A stretch of 64,000 nt of DNA, taken from the NCBI GenBank assembly GCA_949752745.1, contig OX457030.1, positions 71,974,686 to 72,038,685 on the forward strand, in the 5' to 3' direction. Position 1 is the stretch's first letter. The number at the start of each line of letters is the position of its first letter. The position numbers and the translations under genes are program-made. The notes below the pieces were generated by a model, which had not been told where the DNA came from, ran no database searches, and was given only the letters and a program-made list of their open reading frames with translations. The DNA comes from Protula sp. h YS-2021. Lineage: Eukaryota; Annelida; Polychaeta; Sabellida; Serpulidae. Below are positions 1-12,700 of the stretch, one piece after another.

Positions 1-1265
1 ACATGGTGGTGGTGTGACTAGACAGACTACAGTCTTTCTCCAGTGCAGTACTGGTAACACTCATATCACAGTGACTAGCACTGACTAACTTACATGGTAG
101 TGGTGTGACTAGACAGACTACAGTCGTTCTCCAGTGCAGTACTGGTAACACTCATATCACAGTGACTAGCAATGACTAACTCACATGGTAGTGGTGTGAC
201 TAGACAGACTACAGTCTTTCTCCAGTGCAGTACTGGTAACACTCATATCACAGTGACTAGCACTGACTAACTCACATGGTAGTGGTGTGACTAGACAGAC
301 TACAGTCTTTCTCCAGTGCAGTACTGGTAACACTCATATCACAGTGACTAGCAATGACTAACTCACATGGTGGTGGTGTGACTAGACAGACTACAGTCTT
401 TCTCCAGTGCAGTACTGGTAACACTCATATCACAGTGACTAGCACTGACTAACTCACATGGTAGTGGTGTGACTAGACAGACTACAGTCTTTCTCCAGTG
501 CAGTACTGGTAACACTCATATCACAGTGACTAGCACTGACTAACTCACATGGTAGTGGTGTGACTAGACAGACTACAGTCTTTCTCCAGTGCAGTACTGG
601 TAACACTCATATCACAGTGACTAGCACTGACTAACTCACATGGTAGTGGTGTGACTAGACAGACTACAGTCTTTCTCCAGTGCAGTACTGGTAACACTCA
701 TATCACAGTGACTAGCAATGACTAACTCACAAGGTAGTGGTGTGACTAGACAGACTACAGTCTTTCTCCAATGCAGTACTGGTAACACTTATATCACAGT
801 GACTAGCACTGACTAACTCACATGGTGGTGGTGTGACTAGACAGACTACAGTCTTTCTCCAATGCAGTACTGGTAACACTCATATCACAGTGACTAGCAC
901 TGACTAACTCACATGGTGGTGGTGTGACTAGACAGACTACAGTCTTTCTCTAGTGCAGTACTGGTAACACTCATATCACAGTGACTAGCAACTGACTAAC
1001 TCACATGGTGGTGGTGTGACTAGACAGACTACAGTCTTTCTCCAGTCCAGTACTGGTAACACTCATATCACAGTGACTAGCACTGACTAACTCACATGGT
1101 GGTGGTGTGACTAGACAGACTACAGTCTTTCTCCAGTCCAGTACTGGTAACACTCATATCACAGTGACTAGCACTGACTAACTCACATGGTAGTGGTGTG
1201 ACTAGACAGACTACAGTCTTTCTCCAGTGCAGTACTGGTAACACTCATATCACAGTGACTAGCAT
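1..1265. repeat. 91-bp tandem array, about 14 copies
   Basis: Copies begin with ACATGGTRGTGGTGTGAC at 1, 92, 183, 274 and onward, a 91-bp period with only a few substitutions and one 1-bp insertion near 990. It ends abruptly around 1265 and continues past the left window edge. It lies downstream (in gene orientation) of the last visible TRAPPC9 exon, so it is probably intronic. I could not see whether it carries a splice edge of the next exon. Confidence 0.95.
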
Positions 1266-1320
1266 TGTACACTTCTAACTCCAACCAGCAGGTGTCCACG
1301 CTAAAAGGCCAATCAATAAT

Positions 1321-1350
1321 TATAATCTATATATATATATATATATATAT
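1321..1350. repeat. (AT)n microsatellite
   Basis: Simple run of alternating TA. Confidence 0.9.
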
Positions 1351-1617
1351 ATTCAAATATTTAAACTTCAAAAATTTAAAATCAGCTGTGAAAGAAATTG
1401 CTTTTAGTTGCTTATCTTTTGACAGATATTCGCGATAGATTTATTCATTTTTAAGGTTTAAGGAAAACCATTGCTCCTCATACAAGAGTGGCTGGCCTTG
1501 GCGACACAGCATACGGTATCAATATTCAAAATATTAAGCCGGTTCAGTGAATGAAAGACAGCATTTTAATTTCTCATGATAATTTTATATTAGTTAAGAA
1601 TATTTATGGATTATTGA

Positions 1618-2090
1618 TTTATATATGTTACAGGGAATCTGTGTAATTAGGGATTTCATGAAATCCCTAGGGAATTCGCGTAATGAATAAGCTCCTATTA
1701 ATTATAAAACTATTTTGAAAAATTATCCATTCAGGAAGGTTTTTTAGTGGTTCTTCAAAACTGTGTATCCCTTTTCACATCGAAAGGGATTGGAATTTAT
1801 AACATTACCATCCAAAATAACAGAATTTGACGTGAAATGTGACGTAAGTTACACAGGATAAAAAATATCGCTAAATTCAGGTACTGAAGTATCTCATGAA
1901 TGATAGTTTGGCAATCGAGTGCTTTGAGTACATTATTTCAAAATGTACTATTATTTTCGGTAAAATACTACATTGCAAACATGAAAATTCTCAGTAAAAA
2001 CATCGAAATTGATTGAGCAAGTTATTACACGAATCCACTAGGAATTTCATGAAATCCCTAATTTCACAGACTCCCTGTAACATATATAAA
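1618..2090. mobile_element. MITE-like element with about 65-bp inverted ends
   Basis: The left end (1618-1685) and the reverse complement of the right end (about 2026-2090) align almost base for base, sharing TTTATATATGTTACAGGGA, ATTAGGGATTTCATGAAAT and a following CCTAG. The 340 bp between are AT-rich with no ORF. No clear target-site duplication was found, so exact ends are uncertain. It lies in the intron after TRAPPC9 exon 17. Confidence 0.75.
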
Positions 2091-2175
2091 CACCACTGTT
2101 TTTAAAGAAGAAAACATCCAGAAAAAGTATGACCTAATTCTGATTATATTTGTTTATTGAGTGTAAACAACTTAC

Positions 2176-2321
2176 TTGAATGAGGAGAGGACGCGCGTTT
2201 CTTTGACGACGAGGGCGGGCTTTTTTAGGGTGATTGACAGCTGGATGGTGCAATGACGGCAGTACTCCTCCTCAAGCGCCGCCCCTCCGCTGTACTCCAG
2301 CAGCAGCCCGCAACGCAGCAC
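2176..2321 (-). CDS. TRAPPC9: TRAPPC9 exon 17 (residues about 959-1006)
   Basis: The acceptor is TGTCCTACAG before GTGCTGCGTTGC and the donor is TTCAA/GTAAG; the exon starts in phase 0 and ends with two bases of the next codon. The peptide contains LLLEYSGG and [14 protein letters not shown], matching the YSGG region of vertebrate TRAPPC9. The acceptor and first 25 or so exon bases are the template of the 2.36-4.68 kb array upstream. Confidence 0.9.
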
Positions 2322-5300
2322 CTGTAGGACAGCACTGCTAGCGGACCCAAGGCAGAGTGGGGTCCACTTCCACGCTCCCCCCCCCCCCCTCACCTGAACT
2401 ACCACCGCCCCCCTCCCCCCCCCCCCACCCCCAATGCCCTCCTCAAGTACCACACCTCCGTTGTACTCCAGCAGCAGCCCACAAATGCAGGACAGCACTT
2501 CCAGTATGTACAGTCACTAGCGTATCCAAGGCAGGGGTGGGGCCAATCTCCACGCCACCCCCGCACTCCCCCCCTCCCCCCCCCCCCAACAGCAGTCGAC
2601 AACGGAGCACCTGCAGGACAGCACTGCCAGTATACAAAATCACTAGCGGATCCAAGGCAGGGGTGGGGCCCATCTCCACGCCTGCCCCCCCCCCTCCCCC
2701 CCCCCCAACAGCAGTCGACAACGGAGCACCTGCAGGACAGCACTGCCAGTATACAAAATCACTAGCGGATCCAAGGCAGGGGTGGGGCCCATCTCCACGC
2801 CACCCCCCCCCCCACTCTTCCCTCCCCCCCCCCCCCCAACAGCAGTCGACAACGGAGCACCTGCAGGACAGCACTGCCAGTATACAAAATCACTAGCGGA
2901 TCCAAGGCAGGGGTGGGGCCCATCTCCACGCCACCCCCCACTCCCCTCCCCCCCCCAACAGCAGCCGACAACGGAGCACCTGCAGGACAGCACTGCCAGT
3001 ATACAAAATCACTAGCGGATCCAAGGCAGGGGTGGGGCCCATCTCCACGCCACCCCCCACTCCCCCTCCCCCCCCCCAACAGCAGCCGACAACGGAGCAC
3101 CTGCAGGACAGCACTGCCAGTATACAAAATCACTAGCGGATCCAAGGCAGGGTGGGGCCCATCTCCACGCCACCCCCCCCCCCCACTCCCCCCTCCCCCC
3201 CCCAACAGCAGTCGACAACGGAGCACCTGCAGAACAGCACTGCCAGTATACAAAAATCACTAGCGGATCCAAGGCAGGGATAGGGCCCATCTCCACGCCA
3301 CCCCCACCCCCCACTCCCCCTCCCCCCCCCAACAGCAGTCGACAACGGAGCACCTGCAGAACAGCACTGCCAGTATACAAAATCACTAGCGGATCCAAGG
3401 CAGGGATAGGGCCCATCTCCACGCCACCCCCCCCCCCACTCCCCCATCCCCCCCCCCCCAACAGCAGTCGACAACGGAGCACCTGCAGGACAGCACTGCC
3501 AGTATACAAAATCACTAGCGGATCCAAGGCAGGGGTGGGGCCCATCTCCACGCCACCCCCCCCCCCACTCCCCCCTCCCCCCCCCCAACAGCAGTCGACA
3601 ACGGAGCACCTGCAGAACAGCACTGCCAGTATACAAAAATCACTAGCGGATCCAAGGCAGGGATAGGGCCCATCTCCACGCCACCCCCCACCCCCCCACT
3701 CCCCCTCCCCCCCCCAACAGCAGTCGACAACGGAGCACCTGCAGAACAGCACTGCCAGTATACAAAAATCACTAGCGGATCCAAGGCAGGGATAGGGCCC
3801 ATCTCCACGCCACCCCCCCCCCCACTCCCCCATCCCCCCCCCCCAACAGCAGTCGACAACGGAGCACCTGCAGGACAGCACTGCCAGTATACAAAATCAC
3901 TAGCGGATCCAAGGCAGGGGTGGGGCCCATCTCCACGCCACCCCTCCACTCCCCCACCCCCCCCCCCCCCCAACAGCAGTCGACAACGGAGCACCAGCAG
4001 GACAGCACTGCCAGTATACAAAATCACTAGCGGATCCAAGGCAGGGATGGGGCCCATCTCCACGCCACCCCCACCCCCCCCCCCACTCCCCCTCCCCCCC
4101 CCCCCCAACAGCAGCCGACAACGGAGCACCTGCAGGACAGCACTGCCAGTATACAAAATCACTAGCGGATCCAAGGCAGGGATGGGGCCCATCTCCACGC
4201 CACCCCCCAACTCCCCCACCCCCCCCCCCCAACAGCAGTCGACAACGGAGCACCGGCAGGACAGCACTGCCAGTATACAAAATCACTAGCGGATCCAAGG
4301 CAGGGATGGGGCCCATCTCCACGCCACCCCCCACCCCCCCACTCCCCCTCCCCCCCCCCCAACAGCAGCCGACAACGGAGCACCTGCAGGACAGCACTGC
4401 CAGTATACAAAATCACTAGCGGATCCAAGGCAGGGATGGGGCCGATCTCCACGCCACCCCCCCCCCACTCCCCCATCCCCCCCCCCCAACAGCAGTCGAC
4501 AACGGAGCACCTGCAGGACAGCACTGCCAGTATACAAAATCACTAGCGGATCCAAGGCAGGGGTGGGGCCCATCTCCACGCCACCCCCCCCCCACTCTTC
4601 CCTCCCCCCCCCCCCCCAACAGCAGTCGACAACGGAGCACCTGTAGGACAGCACTGCTAGTATACAAAACCACTAGCGGATTCAGGCAGGGTTGGGGTCT
4701 GCGTTCATGTATCGGAGCCAGAGCCTTGTTCACACACAGCACGCGCTCACCTTTTCGCTAGCCTCAGCAGGAGCCAGAGCCCCGTTCACACACAGCACGC
4801 GCTCACCTTTTCGCTATCCTCAGCAGGAGCCAGCGCCCCGTTCATGTGCAGCGCGAGCACTGCCTCACAGCCGCTTCTGATTGGCAGCTGCGCGCTCAGG
4901 TTGGACGCGCTCCACTTCAGCACGCGGTCGCGCCACACCTCGTCGTCCGCGTCCGCCAGTGACGTCACTTGGATCTTATCGACGGCCACGTGACTCGGGT
5001 TTACCAGCCTCACGCCGCACTCGCAACTTCAACAGCGAAGCATGAACAAGACCAGTGGTGCCGCTGTTACCAATAAGCAAGGCTCTGCTCGCAGTCCATA
5101 AACTAATACAGACACATTATTTAATACACGTGAAGAGGGGAAGAAACGAAATGTCAGGTTGTGATGGTGGAAAGAGTCACTTTCTAGCGATAAAATGTGA
5201 CAAAACAGGTGTTTATTGTCAACATTCAATCGGATAATGTCGTGCTTTTTCACAGCGGATCAGTCTGCCCATTTTAAGGTGGCACAACAATAGGAGCCCA

Positions 5301-6719
5301 TTGGAGGTGGGGGCGGCGGAGGGGGAGGGGGGGTGGGTTATCAAAATTTCCTTTTCTAATAAACAGCTGATGTTGCATTACATTCATCCTTGAAATACGT
5401 TTTTATATATATAAATAGAATTTTTTTTGTTTTTTTTTTTTATGGCTATATATTTTGTTGATGTTTTGTTTTCTTGCACACAATCAGCCTTTTCCATTGG
5501 CACCCTGTGCACTGTTATACCACTTATTTCAATATGGCAGACAAAACTCGCCCATCGAAGTATGAGGGAAAATTACATGCAATCCCACACAAACACCGAC
5601 CCCCTCACTTTGTTTGCACCCCCCCCCCAATCCCCATAAAGCACTTAACCTACCAATGACCTACACTGACCTTTGACCTGCGTACAGAGTGACGTCAGCA
5701 CGCCAGACGCCGTCCTTGTCCTCACCCAGGTCACAGAGATCACAGCCTTCACCTCTCCAGGTCAAGGTCAGGCTGGGCAACCTGGCCACGACCTTGACCT
5801 CGTAGTGGTTGAGATCGAAGTGCGCCATCTCGCGGAAGCGGCAGTTACTCCGACAGCCCAATACGGTGGTCTGGTACCCTGCAACGCAAACCCCCCATAG
5901 CAACGGTCCCTACAGTAACGGTGGTCTGGTACCCTGCAACACAAACCCCCCATAGTAACGGTCCCCTACAGTACGGTGGTCTGGTACCCTGCAACGCAAA
6001 CCCCCCATAGCAACGGTCCCCTACAGTAACGGCACCCCATAGCAACGCCTCCATAGCAATAACCCAATGATATGACGTCACGCAATAACCCAATGATATG
6101 ACGTCACGCAACATTATCGAATCCTTGCAGTTGTTCTTGAGATATCGTGTTAACAATAGTCAATCAAGAGCTGAAAATTTCTAAGTTCAGCTGGTCCATT
6201 TTCCCTGGACGAACCTGGCCCATTTACAATTCCGATCTGTGTTTGTTCCCATAGAAGCTGCATTACACCAACTCGAGCTATGGGGGCCTCAGTTTCTAAG
6301 ATGGTGTGGAGATGGGGGAGTGAGTTAGGGTGAGATGCATACTGCAAATTCTCGCGTCTTTATAGGACACCTAAGACTAACACAGACGGTACCACCATTC
6401 CCCCCCCCCCTCATCTTTCTCCCCTCCCCCCTGCCCCCCCCCCGCCCCCTCCCGGCGTCAGATAAAAATTTAGAGAGCCTTGAAATACCTGATATTTTAA
6501 GAGGTCCAGGTTGGGTGGGCGTGGTCTGCAGCGAGAAGCTCTCACGTGACAGCGCTGCTATGGTTACACTGCTCTGATTGGCTGCGCACGCCACGCCCTC
6601 TGTGATCAGACTCTGAAAGCAAACGCCACGCTAACACCTCTCGCCAAAGCACGGTTAACTAATTTCGGATTTTCTACCGAAAGGACCAATTTACAGATGG
6701 CAAAACACTGTATTCCAAA

Positions 6720-6768
<49 letters not shown>

Positions 6769-9700
6769 TGAACTAACTCATATCTCGGCACTGACTGGAG
6801 ATAGTTTGACAAAGGGATACTCACAATTTTCTCGACATTTAGGTCTATAGGTAGCGGGTTCGAAGCCTCCACTGTGACGTCACACATTTCCCCTTCTTGC
6901 CACACAAAATCTACAGAAAAAAAACATATACTTAAAGACACACATAATTAAAAAACACACACGAATGAAATAGCGTTAAAAGCCACAGGATGAAGGGAAG
7001 GGCCCTTATAGCAGGTGCATGACATAGAATGGGGGGTGGGGAGCTTACAGGAGGTGCCCAAGGCAAGAGCAACTCATGAAACTTTATAACACCCAAACGG
7101 AACATTACTTATCAATTAATCAATTTATTTATTTTTTGGCTGTACGGTTGACTGGTTGGTTGGTTGGTTGGTTGATTGATTGGTTGGTCGGTCGGTCGGT
7201 TGGTGGTTGCTTGCTTGCTTACTTGATTGGTTGGTTGCTTGTTTTCTTGGTTGGTTGGTTGGTTAAATAGTTGGTTGGTTGGTTGGTTGGTTGGTTGGTT
7301 GGTTGGATGGATGGATGGATGGATGGATGGATGGATGGATGGATGGATGGATGGATGGATGGATGGATGGATGGATGGTTGGTTTGTTGGATGGATGGAT
7401 GGATGGATGGATGGATGGATGGATGGATGGATGGATGGATGGATGGATTGATGGATTGATGGATGGATGGATGGTTGGTTGGTTGATTGGTTGATTGGTT
7501 GGTTGGTTGGTTGGTTGGATGGATGGATGGATGGATGGATGGATGGATGGATGGATGGATGGATGGATGGATGGATGGATAGATGGATGCACGGATGGAT
7601 GGATGGTTGCTTGCTTGCTTGACGTGGAACAAAGGAGATACGCACCGACAGCGGAATGGTGCGCGTATTTCTCGGCCACCTTCCGCGCCTGTAGTATGGG
7701 CGAGTAGATGAAGGGGCTGCCGTGCGGCGCGGGCAGCGACGACGTCTTCTTCAGCTTGTGCACGCGCCCGCGGGCTGACGGCCGCTCAGGCCGGAACACC
7801 CTGAAACACCAGCCTAGGTGTAACTACACGCATACAGGGGCCAGAACACCCTGACACACCAGCCCAGGTGTAACTACAAGCATACAGGGGCCGGAACACC
7901 CTGACACACCAGCCTAGGTGTGGCCACAAGCATACAAGGGCTTGAACACCCTGACACACCAGCCTAGGTGTAACTGCACGCATACAGGGGCCAGAACACC
8001 CTGACACACCAGCCCAGGTGTAACTACACGCATACAGGGGCCGGAACACCCTGACACACCAGCCTAGGTGTGGCCACAAGCATACAAGGGCTGGAACACC
8101 CTGACACACCAGCCTAGGTGTAACTGCACGCATACAGGGGCCGGAACACCCTGAAACACCAGCCTAGGTGTAACTACACGCATACAGGGGCCAGAACACC
8201 CTGACACACCAGCCCAGGTGTAACTACAAGCATACAGGGGCCGGAACACCCTGACACACCAGCCTAGGTGTGGCCACAAGCATACAAGGGCTTGAACACC
8301 CTGACACACCAGCCTAGGTGTAACTGCACGCATACAGGGGCCAGAACACCCTGACACACCAGCCCAGGTGTAACTCCACGTATACAGGGGCCGGAACACC
8401 CTGACACACCAGCCTAGGTGTGGCCACAAGCATACAAGGGCTGGAACACCCTGACACACCAGCCTAGGTGTAACTGCACGCATACAGGGGCCGGAACACC
8501 CTGAAACACCAGCCTAGGTGTAACTACACGCATACAGGGGCCGGAACACCCTGAAACACCAGCCTAGGTGTAACTACACGCATACAGGGGCTGGAACACC
8601 CTGAAATACCAGCCTAGGTGTAACTACACGCATACAGGGGCCTGAACACCCTGAAACACCAGCCCAGGTGTAACTACACGCATACAGGGGCCGGAACACC
8701 CTGAAACACCAGCCTAGGTGTAACTACACGCATACAGGGGCCGGAACTCCCTGAAACACCAGCCTAAGTGTAACTACAAGCATACAGGGGCCGGAACTCC
8801 CTGAAACACCAGCCTAGGTGTAACTACACGCATACAGGGGCCTGAACACCCTGAAACACCAGCCCAGGTGTAACTACACGCATACAGGGGCCGGAACACC
8901 CTGAAACACCAGCCTAGGTGTAACTACACGCATACAGGGGCCGGAACACCCTGAAACACCAGCCTAGGTGTAACTACACGCATACTGAGGTCGAAACACC
9001 CTGAAACATTATCTTAAGTGTCACGACACCCCCGCTCCAGCCGAAACACCCTTTAATATCAACCACATTATAACGATACACCCACAGCGGCCAAAACTTA
9101 TCGCTTTATTATATCGATATCTTATAGGTAGGTACAGATATAACCAAAAAAATACTAGCGACTCACGTGACGGCGGGGAATCGGTGGAAGGGCACGGGTG
9201 GGAGGATGACCCCGTTCTCCAGCGCCAGCGTCTGGGCGCCGCCCTCGCAGTGTGTCGTATACGACTGCAGGATCTTGACGAGCTCCAGCCTGTCGGCGTC
9301 CGCCAGACGGTCGTACATGACGTGGAACAGGTAGGTGATGTGCCTGGCAAAAAGACGCGTGACGCGGGCACGTGACGCATGATATACACGTGGCGCATGA
9401 CATGGGACACGTGACCCACGACACGTGATGCATGACAAAGGACATGCGACGCACGACACGTGACGCATGACATAAGACACGTGACGCACGACACGTGCCG
9501 CAAAACATGCAGCACGCAAGACATACACGTGCCGCATGACATAGGACACGGTCGCACGACACGTGACGCAAAAAATACAACACGCGACCTGTCATGCTGC
9601 ACTATAGCTGTAAATAACACCTCCCCTCCCCCCCCCCCAGTACACCTCTCACACTCATCCTGTACCCAACACTTTCTACGAAGGTATATTCAACAACCTC

Positions 9701-12700
9701 CAGCCCTCAACCCCCTCTCCCCTTAGGCGGCGCTGAGCTCCCCTCTGCCACCATCCCCACCCCAATCGTCTGAAGTTGTACCCCGGCTGAGCTATCACCC
9801 CCACCCCCTCTCCTAAATACGTGCCACTCCACTGCATACAGTGCTCCCGTTCACACTGATGTTTGAAAGATTCGCCACGTACCCCCCCCCCCTCGCCCCC
9901 CTCGACCCCCTCCCCCGGATATTGACTGGTGCGAGGTAAGAGCATCCTTCAGGTCGTAGCGAATCGTCTAAAACAGAGCAACTCTAGCAAGGGTCAAATG
10001 CGACCAAACTACAACCACAGCGACCCGACGAACAAACACCAACTCGGTTTTCTTACCGAGGGGGAAGGGGAGGAGGGTGAAGGGGGGGAAGGGGGGGAGG
10101 GGGGAAAGGGAACCGGCTCATTCATTCACGCTGTGCTGTCACGCTGTATGACGTTGCATGGCGTTGAGTAACGTTGTTCTGTCACAGTGTGTGACGTTGA
10201 ATGACGTGTTGTCACGCTGAGTGATGTTATATGGCATTGTTCTGACACGCTATGTGACGTTGCATGACGTTTCTCTCTCTCTGTGTCGTTATATGGCGTT
10301 GTACTGTCACCACGCGTGACGTTGCATTGCGTCGTTTGACGTTACCTGATGGCTATGGCAGGGTTACCCATCTTCCTCGCGGAGTAGATGAGCTCGTGCA
10401 GCACCCTCAGCTGGGCCACGGGCCACCCGCGCTCTCCATCTGCCGCAAACAAATGTCATGATTTCTTTCCCAAATAAAATAATATCCGTTCTATGACGTC
10501 ATATAAGTTTCGTTTCACATAATTCCTATATAGCTTTTTGGCATGTCTGCTTTTTTTTTTTTAGTCACGTGACCATACTTTGTAGGAAATCACACCGTCC
10601 CCTGACAATCCCCCCGGCCCCCTAACCCCTCTCTTAATCTTCAGTGTTTTTTTTTTTTTTTTTTTTTTGGGGGGGGGGGAGGGATCCAGTGATATGTCAG
10701 TACCGTCCCTCACCCCACCTACCCCCACGACACCCCCTCCCCCCTCCCCTCCCCCCTCCCCCCTCACCCCTCCCTTACCTTCAGCCCGCTGCTTGGGATC
10801 CAGTGTGATGTCATAGCCGCTCAGCGCCTGCAGTAGGAGGTAGTAGCACTGCATCCCCCGTCCCTCACCCCACCTACCCCACGCCACCCCCCCCCCCCAA
10901 CCACTCACCCTTCTCTTACCCTCAGCCCGCTGTTTGGGATCCAGTGTGATCTCATATCCGCTCAGTGCCTGCAGTAGGAGGTAGTAGCACTGCATCCCCC
11001 GTCCCTCACCCCACCTACCCCCACGCCACCCCCTCCCCTCCCTCCCCTCCCCCATCCCACCACTCACCCCTCCCTTACCCTCAGCCCGCTGTTTGGGATC
11101 CAGTGTGATCTCATATCCGCTCAGGGCCTGCAGTAGGAGGTAGTAGCACTGCATCCCCCGTCCCTCACCCCACCTACCCCCACGCCACCCCCTCCCCTCC
11201 CTCCCCTCCCCCATCCCACCACTCATCCCTCCCTTACCCTCAGCCCGCTGTTTGGGATCCAGTGTGATCTCATATCCGCTCAGGGCCTGCAGTAGGAGGT
11301 AGTAGCACTGCATCCCCCGTCCCTCACCCCACCTACCCCCACGCCACCCCCTCCCCTCCCTCCCCTCCCCCCCCCCCACCACTCACCCCTCCCTTACCCT
11401 CAGCCCGCTGTTTGGGATCCAGTGTGATCTCATATCCGCTCAGGGCCTGCAGTAGGAGGTAGTAGCACTGCATCCCCCGTCCCCTCCCCACCTACCCCCA
11501 CGTCACCCCCTCCCCTCCCTCCCCTCCCCCCCCCCCCCATCACTCACCCCTCCCTTACCCTCAGCCCGCTGTTTGGGATCCAGTGTGATCTCATATCCGC
11601 TCAGGGCCTGCAGTAGGAGGTAGTAGCACTGCATCCAGCCGGGCCTGGGGTTGGTGGGGGCGACGCACTGCATGGCGGCGATGCGCTTGAAGAAGGCCGC
11701 CTTTCTGCGCATGCGCAGCAGCGTGTACAGCGAACTCAGGGTGTTGTAGCGCAGGATCTGCCCGATACAAAAAAGCATCATCAACACCATAAAAAAAAAC
11801 ATCATCTACACCATCAAAAACATCATCAACACCATCAAAAAACATCATCAACACCATCAAAAAACATCATCAACACCATTCAAGAATGGTAGCGGCAAAG
11901 ATCAAAGCAAAGAAACGCTAAATTTAAAATGAATGAGAGTTATTAAATTTTAAGTATGAAACTTGTTATATGGTGTCTGCAGGACTCATTTCGGGGAAGG
12001 GGTTGGGGGCGCGGGGATGGGAGGGGCCTCTGTAAAAGGGTTGAGCATGCGGTGTCGCATTTCCAAGGGACACTTAGTGGATGGTGGCTACGGGGAGGGG
12101 AGGTAGCAGCCAGTGCGATACGGACCGCCGCAGTTCCTCTTCTTTGGTGAGAGGGGCGGGGGATAGGGTGGGGGTGGGGTAGGGGTGATGGGAGGTGTAT
12201 GGGATGCACGTGGTAGCACTTGCAGGCGAGGCGGGATGTGTGTGTGTGGGGGGGGGGGGAGATAGGGTTGAAGGGAGCGGTATTATAGGACGTCCGTGGT
12301 AGCCATGGGGTGCCCGTGGTAGCCATGGGATGCCCGTGGTAGCCATGGGATGTCCGTGGTAGCCATGGGATGTCCGTGGTAGCCATGGGATGTCCGTGGT
12401 AGCTATGTGATGCCCGTGGTAGCCATGGGATGTCCGTGGTAGCCATGGGATGTCCGTGGTAGCTATGTGATGCCCGTGGTAGCCATGGGATGCGCGTGGT
12501 AGCCATGGGATGTCCGTGGTAGCCATGGGATGTCCGTGGTAGCCATGGGATGTCCGTGGTAGACATGGTAACGACCAACGACTTCCTACCTTCTCGTCCT
12601 CCGTCAGAGTGATGTTGATGTAAATCAAGTTCTGGAGAAAACTAGCCGCCTCCAGGTATCTCTGCAACACAAGCAACAGAGTCAACACACGCCACACAGT

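Noticed and set aside
2172..4742. Many Cys/Gly-rich ORFs on the minus strand
   Set aside because: They are the acceptor-edge minisatellite read through; only the last 48 codons (2176-2321) are conserved coding sequence.
7112..7799. Long ORFs of HPSI, WMDG and NQPT repeats
   Set aside because: A tetranucleotide array is open in all frames; only exon 12 at its edge is coding.
1..9015. Regular direct repeats that look CRISPR-like
   Set aside because: Units are contiguous with no unique spacers, and the setting is a spliced eukaryotic gene.
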